11,034 bases of DNA from an uncultured bacterium. Its GTDB lineage: Bacteria > Acidobacteriota > Thermoanaerobaculia > Multivoradales > JAHEKO01. The stretch spans positions 1 to 11,034 of the forward strand of contig CALILB010000260.1 in the NCBI GenBank assembly GCA_938016625.1. The letters run 5' to 3'. The notes beneath the pieces were generated by a model, which worked only from the letters and a program-made list of their open reading frames with translations, was not told where the DNA came from and did no database searches. The translations under genes were made by a program, and so were the position numbers. Shown here one piece after another: positions 1 through 7,811 of this stretch; position 1 is the first letter of the stretch, and every line of letters starts with the position of its first letter.

Positions 1-539
1 GCTTTGACCCCTGCGGCTCGCGCCGCGGTGACAAATTCCTGCTCCTTGATCTGCAGCACCTGGCCACGAACGAGACGCGCGTAGCCGACCCAGCCGATGA
101 CAACCAGGGCAAGCACAACGTGTCGCAGCGCCGGTCCCAGCACGGCCACCAGGGCGATGGCCAGCAGGATTCCGGGGAAGGCGAGAAAGACATCGGTCAG
201 CCGCATCAAAAGGGTGTCCACCCTTCCACCTGCATAGCCGGAGATGGCACCGAGCAGGGTTCCCATCAGGCCGGCGAGGATGACCACCGACAGGCCCACC
301 CCGACCGAGATGCGAGCGCCGTAGACCATTCGCGAGAGGATGTCGCGTCCCAGCTCGTCGAGACCCAGCGGGTGCGCGAGCGAGGGCCTCTCCAAGCGTT
401 GCTCGAGGCGCAGTGTCGTGGGGTCGTAGGGAGTCACGAGTGGTCCAAAGAGGGCGATCAGCAGAACCAGGACGACCAGCGCCGCGCCCGCCCACAAGGT
501 GGCGCGACCGCTACCGGGGGTGCCGAGGTCTTCAGCCAT
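1..539 (-). CDS. dppC: Dipeptide/oligopeptide ABC transporter permease, DppC/OppC type (partial)
   Basis: This is the second inner-membrane permease of a peptide-type ABC importer; it would pair with the DppB-like protein encoded just upstream to form the translocation channel. The first 179 codons are present and the rest lies beyond the window's left edge. Visible features are an N-terminal hydrophobic segment (about residues 15-32), the family signature HPLGLDELGRDILSR (about 58-72), two or three further hydrophobic segments, and the start of the cytoplasmic EAA loop (EFVTAARAAG) that contacts the ATPase, where the window ends. The ATG at 539 is the first start after the in-frame dppB stop, leaving a 9-bp gap with a GAGG element inside it. 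The substrate could be dipeptides, oligopeptides, nickel or another small solute; the permease alone does not tell. No solute-binding protein or ATPase gene is visible, so they may lie further left. Confidence 0.9.
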   Translation of the reverse strand, partial: MAEDLGTPGSGRATLWAGAALVVLVLLIALFGPLVTPYDPTTLRLEQRLERPSLAHPLGLDELGRDILSRMVYGARISVGVGLSVVILAGLMGTLLGAISGYAGGRVDTLLMRLTDVFLAFPGILLAIALVAVLGPALRHVVLALVVIGWVGYARLVRGQVLQIKEQEFVTAARAAGVK

Positions 540-548
540 TCGACGGCC

Positions 549-1469
549 TCATCGCAGTCGGATCCTCGGATCGAGATAGGCGTAGACCACATCGGTCAGC
601 AGGTTGAGCAGCAGATAGGTCAGCGCTATTGCCAGGATGCCCCCCTGGACCAGCGGGTAGTCGCGTAGACGGATCGATTGGATGATCAGCCGACCCAGCC
701 CCGGCCAGGCAAAGATAGTCTCGGTGATGATGGCGCCGGTCAGCAGCGCGCCGAACTGGAGACCGACGATGGTCACCACCGGGATCGAGGCGTTCTTGAG
801 TGCGTGGCGGACGACGGCGAGCCGGCGGCTCAAGCCCTTGGCCTGGGCGGTGGCCAGATAGGGCTTGTGGAGCTCTTCGGCCAGGGACGAACGGATCATA
901 CGGGTCAGCAGACCCGCCAGAGCCGTCCCCAGCGTGATCGCCGGCAACACCAGACTGGCAAGCCCCGAGCGACCGGAGACCGGGAAGAGATTGAGCTGGA
1001 TCGAGAAGACCAGGATCAACATCGGACCGAGCCAGAAATTGGGGATCGAGACACCCAGGAGCGAGAAGAACCGCGAGCCATGATCAATCGGTCCGTCGAG
1101 GTGGAAGGCGGCCAGGATGCCCAGGGGCAGCGAGATCGCCAGCGCTACCAGCATTCCTGCAAGGGCGAGCTCGAGGGTGGCCGGATAGTGACGGGCCAGG
1201 ATGCGGCCCACCGGCTCGCCAAAATGGAGCGAGCGGCCCAGGTCACCCTTGAGCAGCCCGCCCAGAAAAGACCCATACTGCTGGATGAGAGGTCGATCCA
1301 GACCGAGCTCGTGCCGCAGATTCTCGACGTCCGAGCGCTGGGCGCCCTCGCCCAGCATCATCTCCACCGGATCGCCGGGGATCATGTGGATGAGTGAGAA
1401 GACCAACGTCGCCACCAGCAGGGCGATCGGCAGGGTCTGGAGCAGCCGCCGGATCACATAGTCAGTCAT
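549..1469 (-). CDS. dppB: Dipeptide/oligopeptide ABC transporter permease, DppB/OppB type
   Basis: This 306-residue protein is the first inner-membrane permease of a peptide/nickel-family importer and has the normal length for DppB. It starts MTDYVIRRLLQTL, the usual family opening, followed by a transmembrane helix (about 9-31). A periplasmic loop has the typical IPGDP and LGLDRPLIQQY segments (about 30-65), and several more hydrophobic segments follow (about 100-122, 134-156, 230-252, 278-298). The EAA loop YLATAQAKGLSRR (about 204-216) is the ATPase docking site, and the end YLDPRIRLR is typical. Its ATG overlaps the 3' end of the activator gene by 8 bases (ATGACTGA), so translation is probably coupled. 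Known family members import peptides, nickel or opines; the substrate cannot be chosen here. The family call is firm and the symbol is by analogy. Confidence 0.92.
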   Translation of the reverse strand: MTDYVIRRLLQTLPIALLVATLVFSLIHMIPGDPVEMMLGEGAQRSDVENLRHELGLDRPLIQQYGSFLGGLLKGDLGRSLHFGEPVGRILARHYPATLELALAGMLVALAISLPLGILAAFHLDGPIDHGSRFFSLLGVSIPNFWLGPMLILVFSIQLNLFPVSGRSGLASLVLPAITLGTALAGLLTRMIRSSLAEELHKPYLATAQAKGLSRRLAVVRHALKNASIPVVTIVGLQFGALLTGAIITETIFAWPGLGRLIIQSIRLRDYPLVQGGILAIALTYLLLNLLTDVVYAYLDPRIRLR

Positions 1470-4400
1470 CTTTGACGTCGATCCCCAGCTTGCGCACCAG
1501 ATAGGAGAGATTCTGGCGGCTCATGCCGAGCCGGCGCGCCGCCGCGGATCGGTTGCCGCCGGTTGCGGCCAGCGCCTCGACAAGCAGCCGCCGTCGATAA
1601 TCCTCCACCTTTTCGTGAAAGCCCATCACCGACGGGGCGCTGACGTAGGGCAGATCGAGATGCTCGAGGTCGATGACCTCCCCCGCGGTCAGCGCCGCGG
1701 CCGCCTGCACGATGTTCTGGAGCTCTCTCACGTTGCCCGGCCAAGAGTAACCCAGGAGCTTGGTCATGGCGGCACGGGAAAAGCGTAACGGCCGCGGCAG
1801 GTGCATTCGGTTCAAGAAGTGCTCGGCCAGCAGCTCGATGTCCCCGCCCCGGTCTCGCAGCGGTGGCAGCTCGACGCTGCCCACACGAAGTCGAAACAGC
1901 AGATCCTGCCGGAAGTCACCGTCAGCCACCATCGCTTCCAGATCACGATGGGTGGCCGCCACCACCCGTGCGTCGACCGAGCGCGGCAGACTTTCGCCGA
2001 CCCGTTTGATCTCTTTCTCTTGCAGGAACCGGAGGAGCTTTGCCTGTGCCGGTTTTGGCAGGTCGCCGATCTCGTCCAGGAAGACCGTGCCGCCCTTGGC
2101 GAGCTCGAGGCTTCCGATCCGATCCCGATCGGCGCCGGTAAACGCACCGCGGACGTGTCCGAACAGCTCCGAGCCGATGAGTGACTCGGTCACGCTGGCG
2201 CAGTCGAAGGTCACAAACGACTCCTGGGCTCGGGGGCTGAGGGCGTGGACCCGTTTGGCGACCAGCTCCTTGCCGGTGCCGGTCTCACCCTTGATCAGGA
2301 TGGGGATGTCCGCGGTAGCCAGACGGAGGAGCCGGTCGAGGGCCTGCTCGAGTGCCGGGCTCTCCCCGACGATGCCGCCCATCAGCGCATCGCCGGGACG
2401 GCGGCCCGACCCGGCAGGCGGTCGGAAGTCCTTGGCGGCCAGGGCGAACAGTGTTCTCAGGGTCGGATCGAGCTCGGGTGCTTCGAGGCTGAGCTGCCCT
2501 CCCGCGACGGCAAGCGACATCTCGCTTGATCCGCCCTTGCCCGCCACCACTACCGTCTCATTCGTATCGTCTCTCCAAATCAATCGGGCCTCGGGATAAC
2601 CGGCACCGGCAAACAGGCTCGCCAGGCTCTCGTCGTCGGTGCGGTCGTCGTGCAGATACTTCTCCAGCGCCCGCCAAGGTCCCTTGAGCCGGGCCTGGAG
2701 CCGCTCGACCATGGGAGCCGCGCCCACCCGGCGGAGACCCACGATGGCCCGGCGCAGCCAGATCGGCGGCACCACCCCCGGCGCCACCAGCTCGACATCG
2801 AATACCAGGCGAGCGGCGCGATAGTCGTCGAGCTCTTCCAACGACCGCCAGAGCCGGGTGGCGATCTTGCCGCTGGAGAGCAGGTTCCGCCAGAAGGGAG
2901 CCAGGGGACTGTCCACCATCTCCTGGAGGGCCCGCTCGCGGTCGCCCGCCAGAGCCCACACCGCCGGTCTCTCTTCCGGCTCGAGCTCACTCATGGTCTC
3001 GACCGTCGTCTCTTCGAGCTCGGACAGGGCCCGCTCGGGTTCCTCCATCCAGCCAAGCGCCCGTGCCGCCAGCAGGTGAAGCGCGTCGCGGCGCCAGTCT
3101 AGCTCGGCGTCATCGAGTTGACGCCGGGCTCTGTCCACCCATTCGAGGGCTGCGGCCGGCCGGCCCCCGACCAGCTCCCAGCGCGCCCAGAGCTCGGCGT
3201 CCTGGACCATTCCCCGCAGATTGCCGGCGCGACGATTCTCGGCCGTCGTCTGCTCCAGAATGTCTCGGACCCCGGCCAGACGGCCGCGACGCAACCGGAT
3301 CTCGGCCAGGTTGAAGAGCGCCAGTGTCGTCTTGCGTGGACCCTGCCAGTCACCCAACAGCCGATGAGAATGTCGAAAGGCCCGCTCCGCCCCCGCCAGA
3401 TCATCGGCAAGCGCCCGGCCATAGGCCAGATCGTTCCAGAGCGCCGAGGCCTCGAATGGACGCAGCTCGCGCCGGTCGACTCCCAACGCGCACTCGAGGT
3501 TGGCGATGACCTCGTCGCCGTCGTTTTCGTACAGGGCAGCAAGACCCCTGGTCTGGTACCAGCGCCAGGCCAGCTGCGGTTTTTCCAATGCCGGGCGGGC
3601 GGCTTCGAGGTGTTTTTCCATCGCCGGCAGATCCTGACGATCCCAGGCCGCGTCGGCGGCCAGCAATTCGCCACGCGGGGTCAGCTCGGGATCACCCGTC
3701 TCCAGCACCCGATCGACCCAGCGGGTGGCGCTCTCCGCCTCACCCAGGTTGCCGTAGGTCCGCACCGCCAGCTCGGCCGCGTCCACCAGCTCCTGGGGGT
3801 CGAGCGGCGCCGACTCCAGCTGGCGGACCAGGCGCTCGGCGGCCTTTATCTCCCCCAGCTTGCTGTGACACCGGGCACGGAGAACGCGGGCGGCAACCGA
3901 GCGCAGACCACGAAGCTCGGCTTTGGCCTCCGCGAAACGGGCGAGCGCAAAGAGGGCGCGGGCGAACTCGACCTTGGCGGCCGAATCCTGCGGTGGATCG
4001 AGCCGCCAGCGGGTCACCGCCGCCCGCCAATGACCCCGGCGAGCCAGGGCGACCGGATCTTCGCCGGCGCGCACCGGTTCCCAGAAGCTTCTGGCCATCT
4101 CACCAGCAAGAATCGTCTCGAGCTGCGAACGGTCTCCTCCAGCGGCGAGCACCCGGCGGCGAAACCGTCCGCTCCCCGCCACCCAGAGCTGCCGCTTCCG
4201 TTTGCCCCGATGCTCTGCAATCAGACAGCCCCTGGCCACAGCAAAGGTCGGCTCCCACAGGAACGGAGCCGAGTCGAGCACCTGCTCCACCATGCTGTCG
4301 GTGGTCACGGGAGTCAGGGTCTGTTCCCAGGCCTCCAGCAGCCGACGCGCGGCGCGGCGCGCCTGCCCGCGTCCGGAGATGGTGGTCTCACCCTGGAAGA

Positions 4401-4680
4401 GAGCCAGCGCCAGATCCCGCATCAGGGTCTGTGGCAGCTGCCCGTCCCTGCCGGACTCGGCTTTGACCGAGCACAACCGCCCGTCGCCGTCGACCCTCGC
4501 CCCGGTCCAACCGCGGGACAGACGCCAACCGCCAAAGTCGAGATGGGAGAGCAACGCCGCGGCCTGGAGCAGGACCGAAACCCGCTGGCGGTCGGTGAGG
4601 TGGGCCGACTCCAGGGCTTCGCCCCCCGACGACTCGAGAGAGGGGTGGAGCAGCTCCACCGTCGGAGCCGCTCTTCTCAT
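1462..4680 (-). CDS. Sigma-54-dependent transcriptional activator with long TPR-like N-terminal region
   Basis: A 1072-residue bacterial enhancer-binding protein that should use ATP to open promoters held by RNA polymerase-sigma-54. The AAA+ domain spans about 768-1000, with Walker A GETGTGKE (798-805), the sigma-54-contacting loop GAFTGA (845-850) and Walker B GGTVFLDEIGD (863-873), all intact. A Fis-type helix-turn-helix ends the protein (about 1043-1068, NRSAAARRLGMSRQNLSYLV). There is no receiver domain. Residues about 210-560 are helical, with the A/L/E/R spacing of TPR-like repeats. Residues about 675-752 may be a short GAF-like remnant. Residues about 30-120 faintly resemble the C-lobe of a protein kinase without its catalytic residues. 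Most such activators have 450-600 residues, so this is very long. The ATG at 4680 is chosen because it overlaps the aroA stop as ATGA; the frame stays open upstream, but only inside aroA. The signal sensed and the target promoters are unknown; the adjacent permease genes are the natural candidates. Confidence 0.93.
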   Translation of the reverse strand: MRRAAPTVELLHPSLESSGGEALESAHLTDRQRVSVLLQAAALLSHLDFGGWRLSRGWTGARVDGDGRLCSVKAESGRDGQLPQTLMRDLALALFQGETTISGRGQARRAARRLLEAWEQTLTPVTTDSMVEQVLDSAPFLWEPTFAVARGCLIAEHRGKRKRQLWVAGSGRFRRRVLAAGGDRSQLETILAGEMARSFWEPVRAGEDPVALARRGHWRAAVTRWRLDPPQDSAAKVEFARALFALARFAEAKAELRGLRSVAARVLRARCHSKLGEIKAAERLVRQLESAPLDPQELVDAAELAVRTYGNLGEAESATRWVDRVLETGDPELTPRGELLAADAAWDRQDLPAMEKHLEAARPALEKPQLAWRWYQTRGLAALYENDGDEVIANLECALGVDRRELRPFEASALWNDLAYGRALADDLAGAERAFRHSHRLLGDWQGPRKTTLALFNLAEIRLRRGRLAGVRDILEQTTAENRRAGNLRGMVQDAELWARWELVGGRPAAALEWVDRARRQLDDAELDWRRDALHLLAARALGWMEEPERALSELEETTVETMSELEPEERPAVWALAGDRERALQEMVDSPLAPFWRNLLSSGKIATRLWRSLEELDDYRAARLVFDVELVAPGVVPPIWLRRAIVGLRRVGAAPMVERLQARLKGPWRALEKYLHDDRTDDESLASLFAGAGYPEARLIWRDDTNETVVVAGKGGSSEMSLAVAGGQLSLEAPELDPTLRTLFALAAKDFRPPAGSGRRPGDALMGGIVGESPALEQALDRLLRLATADIPILIKGETGTGKELVAKRVHALSPRAQESFVTFDCASVTESLIGSELFGHVRGAFTGADRDRIGSLELAKGGTVFLDEIGDLPKPAQAKLLRFLQEKEIKRVGESLPRSVDARVVAATHRDLEAMVADGDFRQDLLFRLRVGSVELPPLRDRGGDIELLAEHFLNRMHLPRPLRFSRAAMTKLLGYSWPGNVRELQNIVQAAAALTAGEVIDLEHLDLPYVSAPSVMGFHEKVEDYRRRLLVEALAATGGNRSAAARRLGMSRQNLSYLVRKLGIDVKDD

Positions 4681-5957
4681 GTGCCAAGCAGCCCTTCGAG
4701 ATCGCTCCAGAACGAGGGGTAGGACTTGGTCACCACCCCCGAGTTGGCGACGCTTACACCGGGCCTGCGCAGACCGGTCAGGGCCAGGCTCATGGCGATC
4801 CGGTGGTCGCCGTGGCTGTCGACGATCACCCGCTCCTCGGGCGGAGTGGTCTCGGCCCAGAGACCGGGGATGACCAAACCATCCTCGATCTCGGTGACCT
4901 CGACACCCAGCTTGCGGAGCTCGCTCGCCATCGCCGCCAGCCGGTCGGATTCCTTGAGTCGGAGGTGAGGGACATTTCGAATCCGGGTGGTCCCCCGAGC
5001 AAAAGGCGCCAGGGCCGCCAGCGTCGGCACCTGGTCGGGCATGGACGAGAGATCCAGGTCGACAGCCGTCAGGCGTGGACCGGCCGCGACCCGGACGCCT
5101 TCGGTTTGCCACTCGATCTCGGCACCCATGCGTTCGAGGACCTCGAGAAAGCCTCGGTCACCCTGGCGTGAGCCGGGCTCGAGACCATGAAGCTCGACAT
5201 CGCCACCAGTGACAAGGGCCGCGGCCGCCGGATAGGCCGCCGCCGAGTAATCACCCTCGACCGGCACGGTGCCGCCGCGGAGCTCGGTCGGGGTGACGCA
5301 GAATCCCCGATCCTCCAGCCGCTCCACCTTTGCCCCCAAATCCGCCATCGCCGCCAACGTCAGCTCGACATAGGGGGTGGAGGTCATTGCCAGCACTTCG
5401 ATCAATACCGGCTCGCGCGCACGGGTCGCCGCCAGGAGCAGAGCCGAGAGGAATTGGCTGGAAAGACCGGCATCGAGGCGCGTGTGACCCCCCTCGAGGC
5501 TGCCGCCCTTGACCACGAGTGGGGCAAAGCCCTCGCGAACAAGCCACTCCACCCTTGCTCCGAGCTGCTGCATGGCCTCGGCCAGCGGTCCGACCGGGCG
5601 TTGGCGGAGCCGCTCCGAGCCGTCGAGCCGCCATTCACCGGGCAGGGTGGCCAGCGCCGCCACCAGAAACCGCAGCATGGTGCCGTTGTGTCCGCAATCG
5701 ATCCCGGCCTCCGTTGGCAGAACGCTGGGGGCGAGCTCGAACCGCTCGGCCTCCTCGACGGTCTGCCAACCCAGAGTCCGCATCGCCGCCAGGAATTGGC
5801 GGGTGTCGTCGGCCACCAGCGGATGCTCGAGGGTGATCGGCCGGCGGGAGAGCAGAGCGAGGGTGAGGTAGCGCTGGGTGACACTCTTCGAGGGCGGTAC
5901 CCGCAGGGTGCCGGAGACCCGCTTGCCGCTTACAATCCTGTGCGCTCCCGTACCCAT
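4677..5957 (-). CDS. aroA: 3-phosphoshikimate 1-carboxyvinyltransferase (EPSP synthase)
   Basis: AroA transfers the enolpyruvyl group of phosphoenolpyruvate to shikimate 3-phosphate, the sixth step of the shikimate pathway to chorismate, in the cytoplasm. The 426-residue length is standard. Visible motifs are PPSKSVTQR (21-29) for substrate binding, the PEP-loop GHNGTMLR (89-96), SSQFLSALLLAA (166-177), the catalytic Asp in MPDQVPTLAALA (Asp308), LKESDRL (334-340) and GDHRIAMS (383-390). The PEP-loop differs from the E. coli form GNAGTAMRP: the second glycine and arginine are kept, but the proline after the arginine is Phe, as in many non-proteobacterial AroA proteins. The ATG at 5957 has a GGTGAGG ribosome-binding site 6 bases upstream. 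The gene follows lpxH after 24 bp, and its stop overlaps the activator's start by 4 bases. Other shikimate genes are not in the window. Confidence 0.96.
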   Translation of the reverse strand: MGTGAHRIVSGKRVSGTLRVPPSKSVTQRYLTLALLSRRPITLEHPLVADDTRQFLAAMRTLGWQTVEEAERFELAPSVLPTEAGIDCGHNGTMLRFLVAALATLPGEWRLDGSERLRQRPVGPLAEAMQQLGARVEWLVREGFAPLVVKGGSLEGGHTRLDAGLSSQFLSALLLAATRAREPVLIEVLAMTSTPYVELTLAAMADLGAKVERLEDRGFCVTPTELRGGTVPVEGDYSAAAYPAAAALVTGGDVELHGLEPGSRQGDRGFLEVLERMGAEIEWQTEGVRVAAGPRLTAVDLDLSSMPDQVPTLAALAPFARGTTRIRNVPHLRLKESDRLAAMASELRKLGVEVTEIEDGLVIPGLWAETTPPEERVIVDSHGDHRIAMSLALTGLRRPGVSVANSGVVTKSYPSFWSDLEGLLGT

Positions 5958-5963
5958 TCGTTA

Positions 5964-5970
5964 CCTCACC
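5964..5970 (-). promoter_or_regulatory. Ribosome-binding site of aroA
   Basis: GGTGAGG lies 6 bases before the ATG at 5957 and matches the anti-Shine-Dalgarno core. It fixes the aroA start and sits in the short gap after the lpxH stop. Confidence 0.7.
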
Positions 5971-5981
5971 GGCTCCCGCCC

Positions 5982-6665
5982 TCAGCTCTCCGCGTACCAC
6001 TCGATCCGTTGCGATCGGTACCAGGCATCCAGCAGCTGAACCTCGCCGCCGCTCACCTGCCAGGTTCTCGGTTCATGAAAATGCCCCAGGATCAGGACAT
6101 CGTAGTCGGTCCCAAGTCGGCGCTGGGCGTAGTCGAGGATGACGGCCTCCGGGATGTGCCGCTTGTGCTTGAAGTTGGTCTTGGCGAGCTGGTGCTCGGT
6201 CTGGTGCACCGCGGTCCGGGCCAACGGGCCCGGCAGGTTGTGCATCATGAACCGGCTCAGAGGGCTCTTGGAGAGCCAGTGCCAGAAACGGTACATGTAG
6301 TCGGCGTCGTTCAAACCGTCGCCATGCACCGCCAGGTATCGCTTGTCGCCGGCCGCAAAGACGACCTCCGAGCCTACCTGGTCGAAGAGCTCGGCATAGG
6401 GACCTCGACCGATAAAGAAGTCGCGATTCCCCTCGACATAGTCCAGACGGATTCCCTTCTCCTTGAGCGCGCCGAGGACCTCGACCACGGCCCTGATCTC
6501 CGGAGTCTCGTAGCGCCGATCACCGACCCAGACGTGAAACAGATCCCCGAGCAGGATCAGCCGCCGGCAGGGCCCGTCGCCCAGCTCTTCCAGTTGGCGG
6601 ATCAACGGTGCCGGCGGACCACCCGGTCCACCGATGTGGGCATCGGCGATGACGGCGGTCGACAT
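5982..6665 (-). CDS. lpxH: UDP-2,3-diacylglucosamine diphosphatase (LpxH-type metallophosphoesterase)
   Basis: LpxH hydrolyses UDP-2,3-diacylglucosamine to lipid X and UMP, the fourth step of lipid A synthesis, at the inner face of the cytoplasmic membrane. The 227-residue protein has the complete calcineurin-like metal-binding set: DAH (Asp8, His10), GDLF with Asp41, GNRDFF (79-84, with the Arg typical of LpxH where other phosphoesterases have His), VHGD (His114) and GHFH (His195, His197). The WVGD after GDLF also matches LpxH. The middle of the protein (about 120-170) is the variable helical lid. The ATG at 6665 is chosen because family similarity begins there (STAVIADAHIG); upstream the frame is open only within mrp. 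There is no strong Shine-Dalgarno. It lies 26 bp after mrp and 24 bp before aroA. An LpxH-like phosphoesterase of other specificity (for example LpxG/LpxI-replacing types) is possible. Confidence 0.82.
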   Translation of the reverse strand: MSTAVIADAHIGGPGGPPAPLIRQLEELGDGPCRRLILLGDLFHVWVGDRRYETPEIRAVVEVLGALKEKGIRLDYVEGNRDFFIGRGPYAELFDQVGSEVVFAAGDKRYLAVHGDGLNDADYMYRFWHWLSKSPLSRFMMHNLPGPLARTAVHQTEHQLAKTNFKHKRHIPEAVILDYAQRRLGTDYDVLILGHFHEPRTWQVSGGEVQLLDAWYRSQRIEWYAES

Positions 6666-6691
6666 GAGACAGACTCGGTTCGGTCGCCGGC

Positions 6692-7756
6692 CTAGAAGAT
6701 GGATATCTTCTTTGCCTGGTTTTTGCTCACTTCTGAGACCACCGCTTCGCCAAGCCGTGCAAAGGCCTCGGTGTGAGGGCCCTCGGTCTGCGAGACGACG
6801 ATCGGCTCGCCGGCGTCCCCACCCTCGACGATGGCCGGATCGAGCGGCACCCGCCCCAGGAAGGGGCAACCGAGGATCTCGGCGGTGCGCTCGCCTCCGC
6901 CCTGCTTGAAGATGGCGGTCTCTTCCCCACAGTGGGGGCAAACGAAGGTGGACATGTTCTCGATGATCCCGACCACCGGGACATTGACCTTGCGGAACAT
7001 GGCCAGACCCTTGCGCGCGTCGATCAGGGCAATGTCCTGGGGTGTGGTGACGATCACCGCACCCGACATCGGGATCTTCTGGCTGATGGTCAGCTGCGCG
7101 TCACCGGTGCCCGGGGGCAGATCGACAATGAGATAGTCAAGCGGACCCCAGTCGACATCTCCCAGCATCTGCTCGATGGCTCGCACCACCATCGGCCCGC
7201 GCCAGATGACCGGTGTGTCCACATCCAGCAGAAAACCCAGCGACATGAGCTTGATGCCATGCTGCTCGAAGGGCTGGAGGCGGTTGTCCTGGACGACCGG
7301 GTTGCCCTTGATCCCGAACATCATCGGCACCGAGGGTCCATAGATGTCGGCGTCCAGCAGCCCGACCCGGTAGCCCATCTGCGCCATCTTGACCGCCAGG
7401 TTCGCCGCCACCGTCGACTTGCCGACTCCACCCTTGCCGCTGGCGACCGCCACCACATGCTGCACCTCGGGCAGCAGGTTTTCATCCTGCATGACACCCT
7501 GCTGGGCGGCGGCGGGTGGCGTAACCGTCTCCAGGTTGACCTCGATCTTGGCGCCCTCCAAGCGCTCCTCGAGCAGCGCCTCCACATCATCCCTGACCTG
7601 GTCGGCGCTCACCCGGTTGTGGGTGGCGATGGCGAGATCGACGACCACACGGTTCCCGTCCGCCTGCACCTTGTCGACAAAGCCAAAAGAGACGATGTCC
7701 CGGCTCATACCGGGGAATCTCACCTCCTTGAGCAGCTCCCAGACCTTGTTTTCCAT
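6692..7756 (-). CDS. mrp: Mrp/NBP35-type Fe-S cluster carrier ATPase with N-terminal MIP18 (DUF59) domain
   Basis: Mrp (ApbC) proteins bind a [4Fe-4S] cluster as dimers and pass it to target apoproteins in an ATP-linked way. The 354-residue protein has an N-terminal MIP18/DUF59 domain (about 1-78), a linker, and a P-loop ATPase of the MinD/ParA group. Visible are the deviant Walker A SGKGGVGKST (106-115), the LLDADIYGPSVP segment (133-144), DLPPGTGD (212-219) and the cluster-binding CPHC (Cys273, Cys276). I prefer the ATG at 7756: AAGGA lies 8 bases before it and the DUF59 similarity begins right after. An upstream in-frame TTG at 7798 would add 14 residues. In the DUF59 part the usual DPE-type motif and conserved Cys are not seen (FPGMSRDIV, then ATHNRVSADQV). 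It lies 55 bp after the acyltransferase and 26 bp before lpxH. Confidence 0.94.
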   Translation of the reverse strand: MENKVWELLKEVRFPGMSRDIVSFGFVDKVQADGNRVVVDLAIATHNRVSADQVRDDVEALLEERLEGAKIEVNLETVTPPAAAQQGVMQDENLLPEVQHVVAVASGKGGVGKSTVAANLAVKMAQMGYRVGLLDADIYGPSVPMMFGIKGNPVVQDNRLQPFEQHGIKLMSLGFLLDVDTPVIWRGPMVVRAIEQMLGDVDWGPLDYLIVDLPPGTGDAQLTISQKIPMSGAVIVTTPQDIALIDARKGLAMFRKVNVPVVGIIENMSTFVCPHCGEETAIFKQGGGERTAEILGCPFLGRVPLDPAIVEGGDAGEPIVVSQTEGPHTEAFARLGEAVVSEVSKNQAKKISIF

Positions 7757-7764
7757 ATATCCGA

Positions 7765-7769
7765 TCCTT
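7765..7769 (-). promoter_or_regulatory. Ribosome-binding site of mrp
   Basis: AAGGA lies 8 bases before the ATG at 7756 and decides that start over the in-frame TTG at 7798, which has no comparable element. Confidence 0.6.
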
Positions 7770-7811
7770 GTCTCGTATGTATTTTTCAGAAGCTCCAAGT
7801 CTACCCCAGCA

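Noticed and set aside
678..1397. Plus-strand open frame opposite dppB
   Set aside because: The product is Asp/Gln/Arg-rich without hydrophobic core or motif, and dppB is clearly the real gene there.
3118..4722. Long plus-strand open frame (534 codons) opposite the activator gene
   Set aside because: It is antisense to a well-supported gene, its product has low-complexity Gln/Arg/Pro-rich sequence with no recognisable domain, and long antisense frames are expected in such GC-rich DNA.
4681..5112. 144-codon upstream extension of the activator frame
   Set aside because: It lies wholly inside aroA in another frame and reads as Arg/Gly/Pro-rich noise; the ATG at 4680 with the ATGA overlap is far better.
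7757..7811. Terminator or separate promoter between plsC and mrp
   Set aside because: The 55-bp gap shows no stem-loop with a T-run and no convincing -35/-10 pair, so read-through is the simpler reading.
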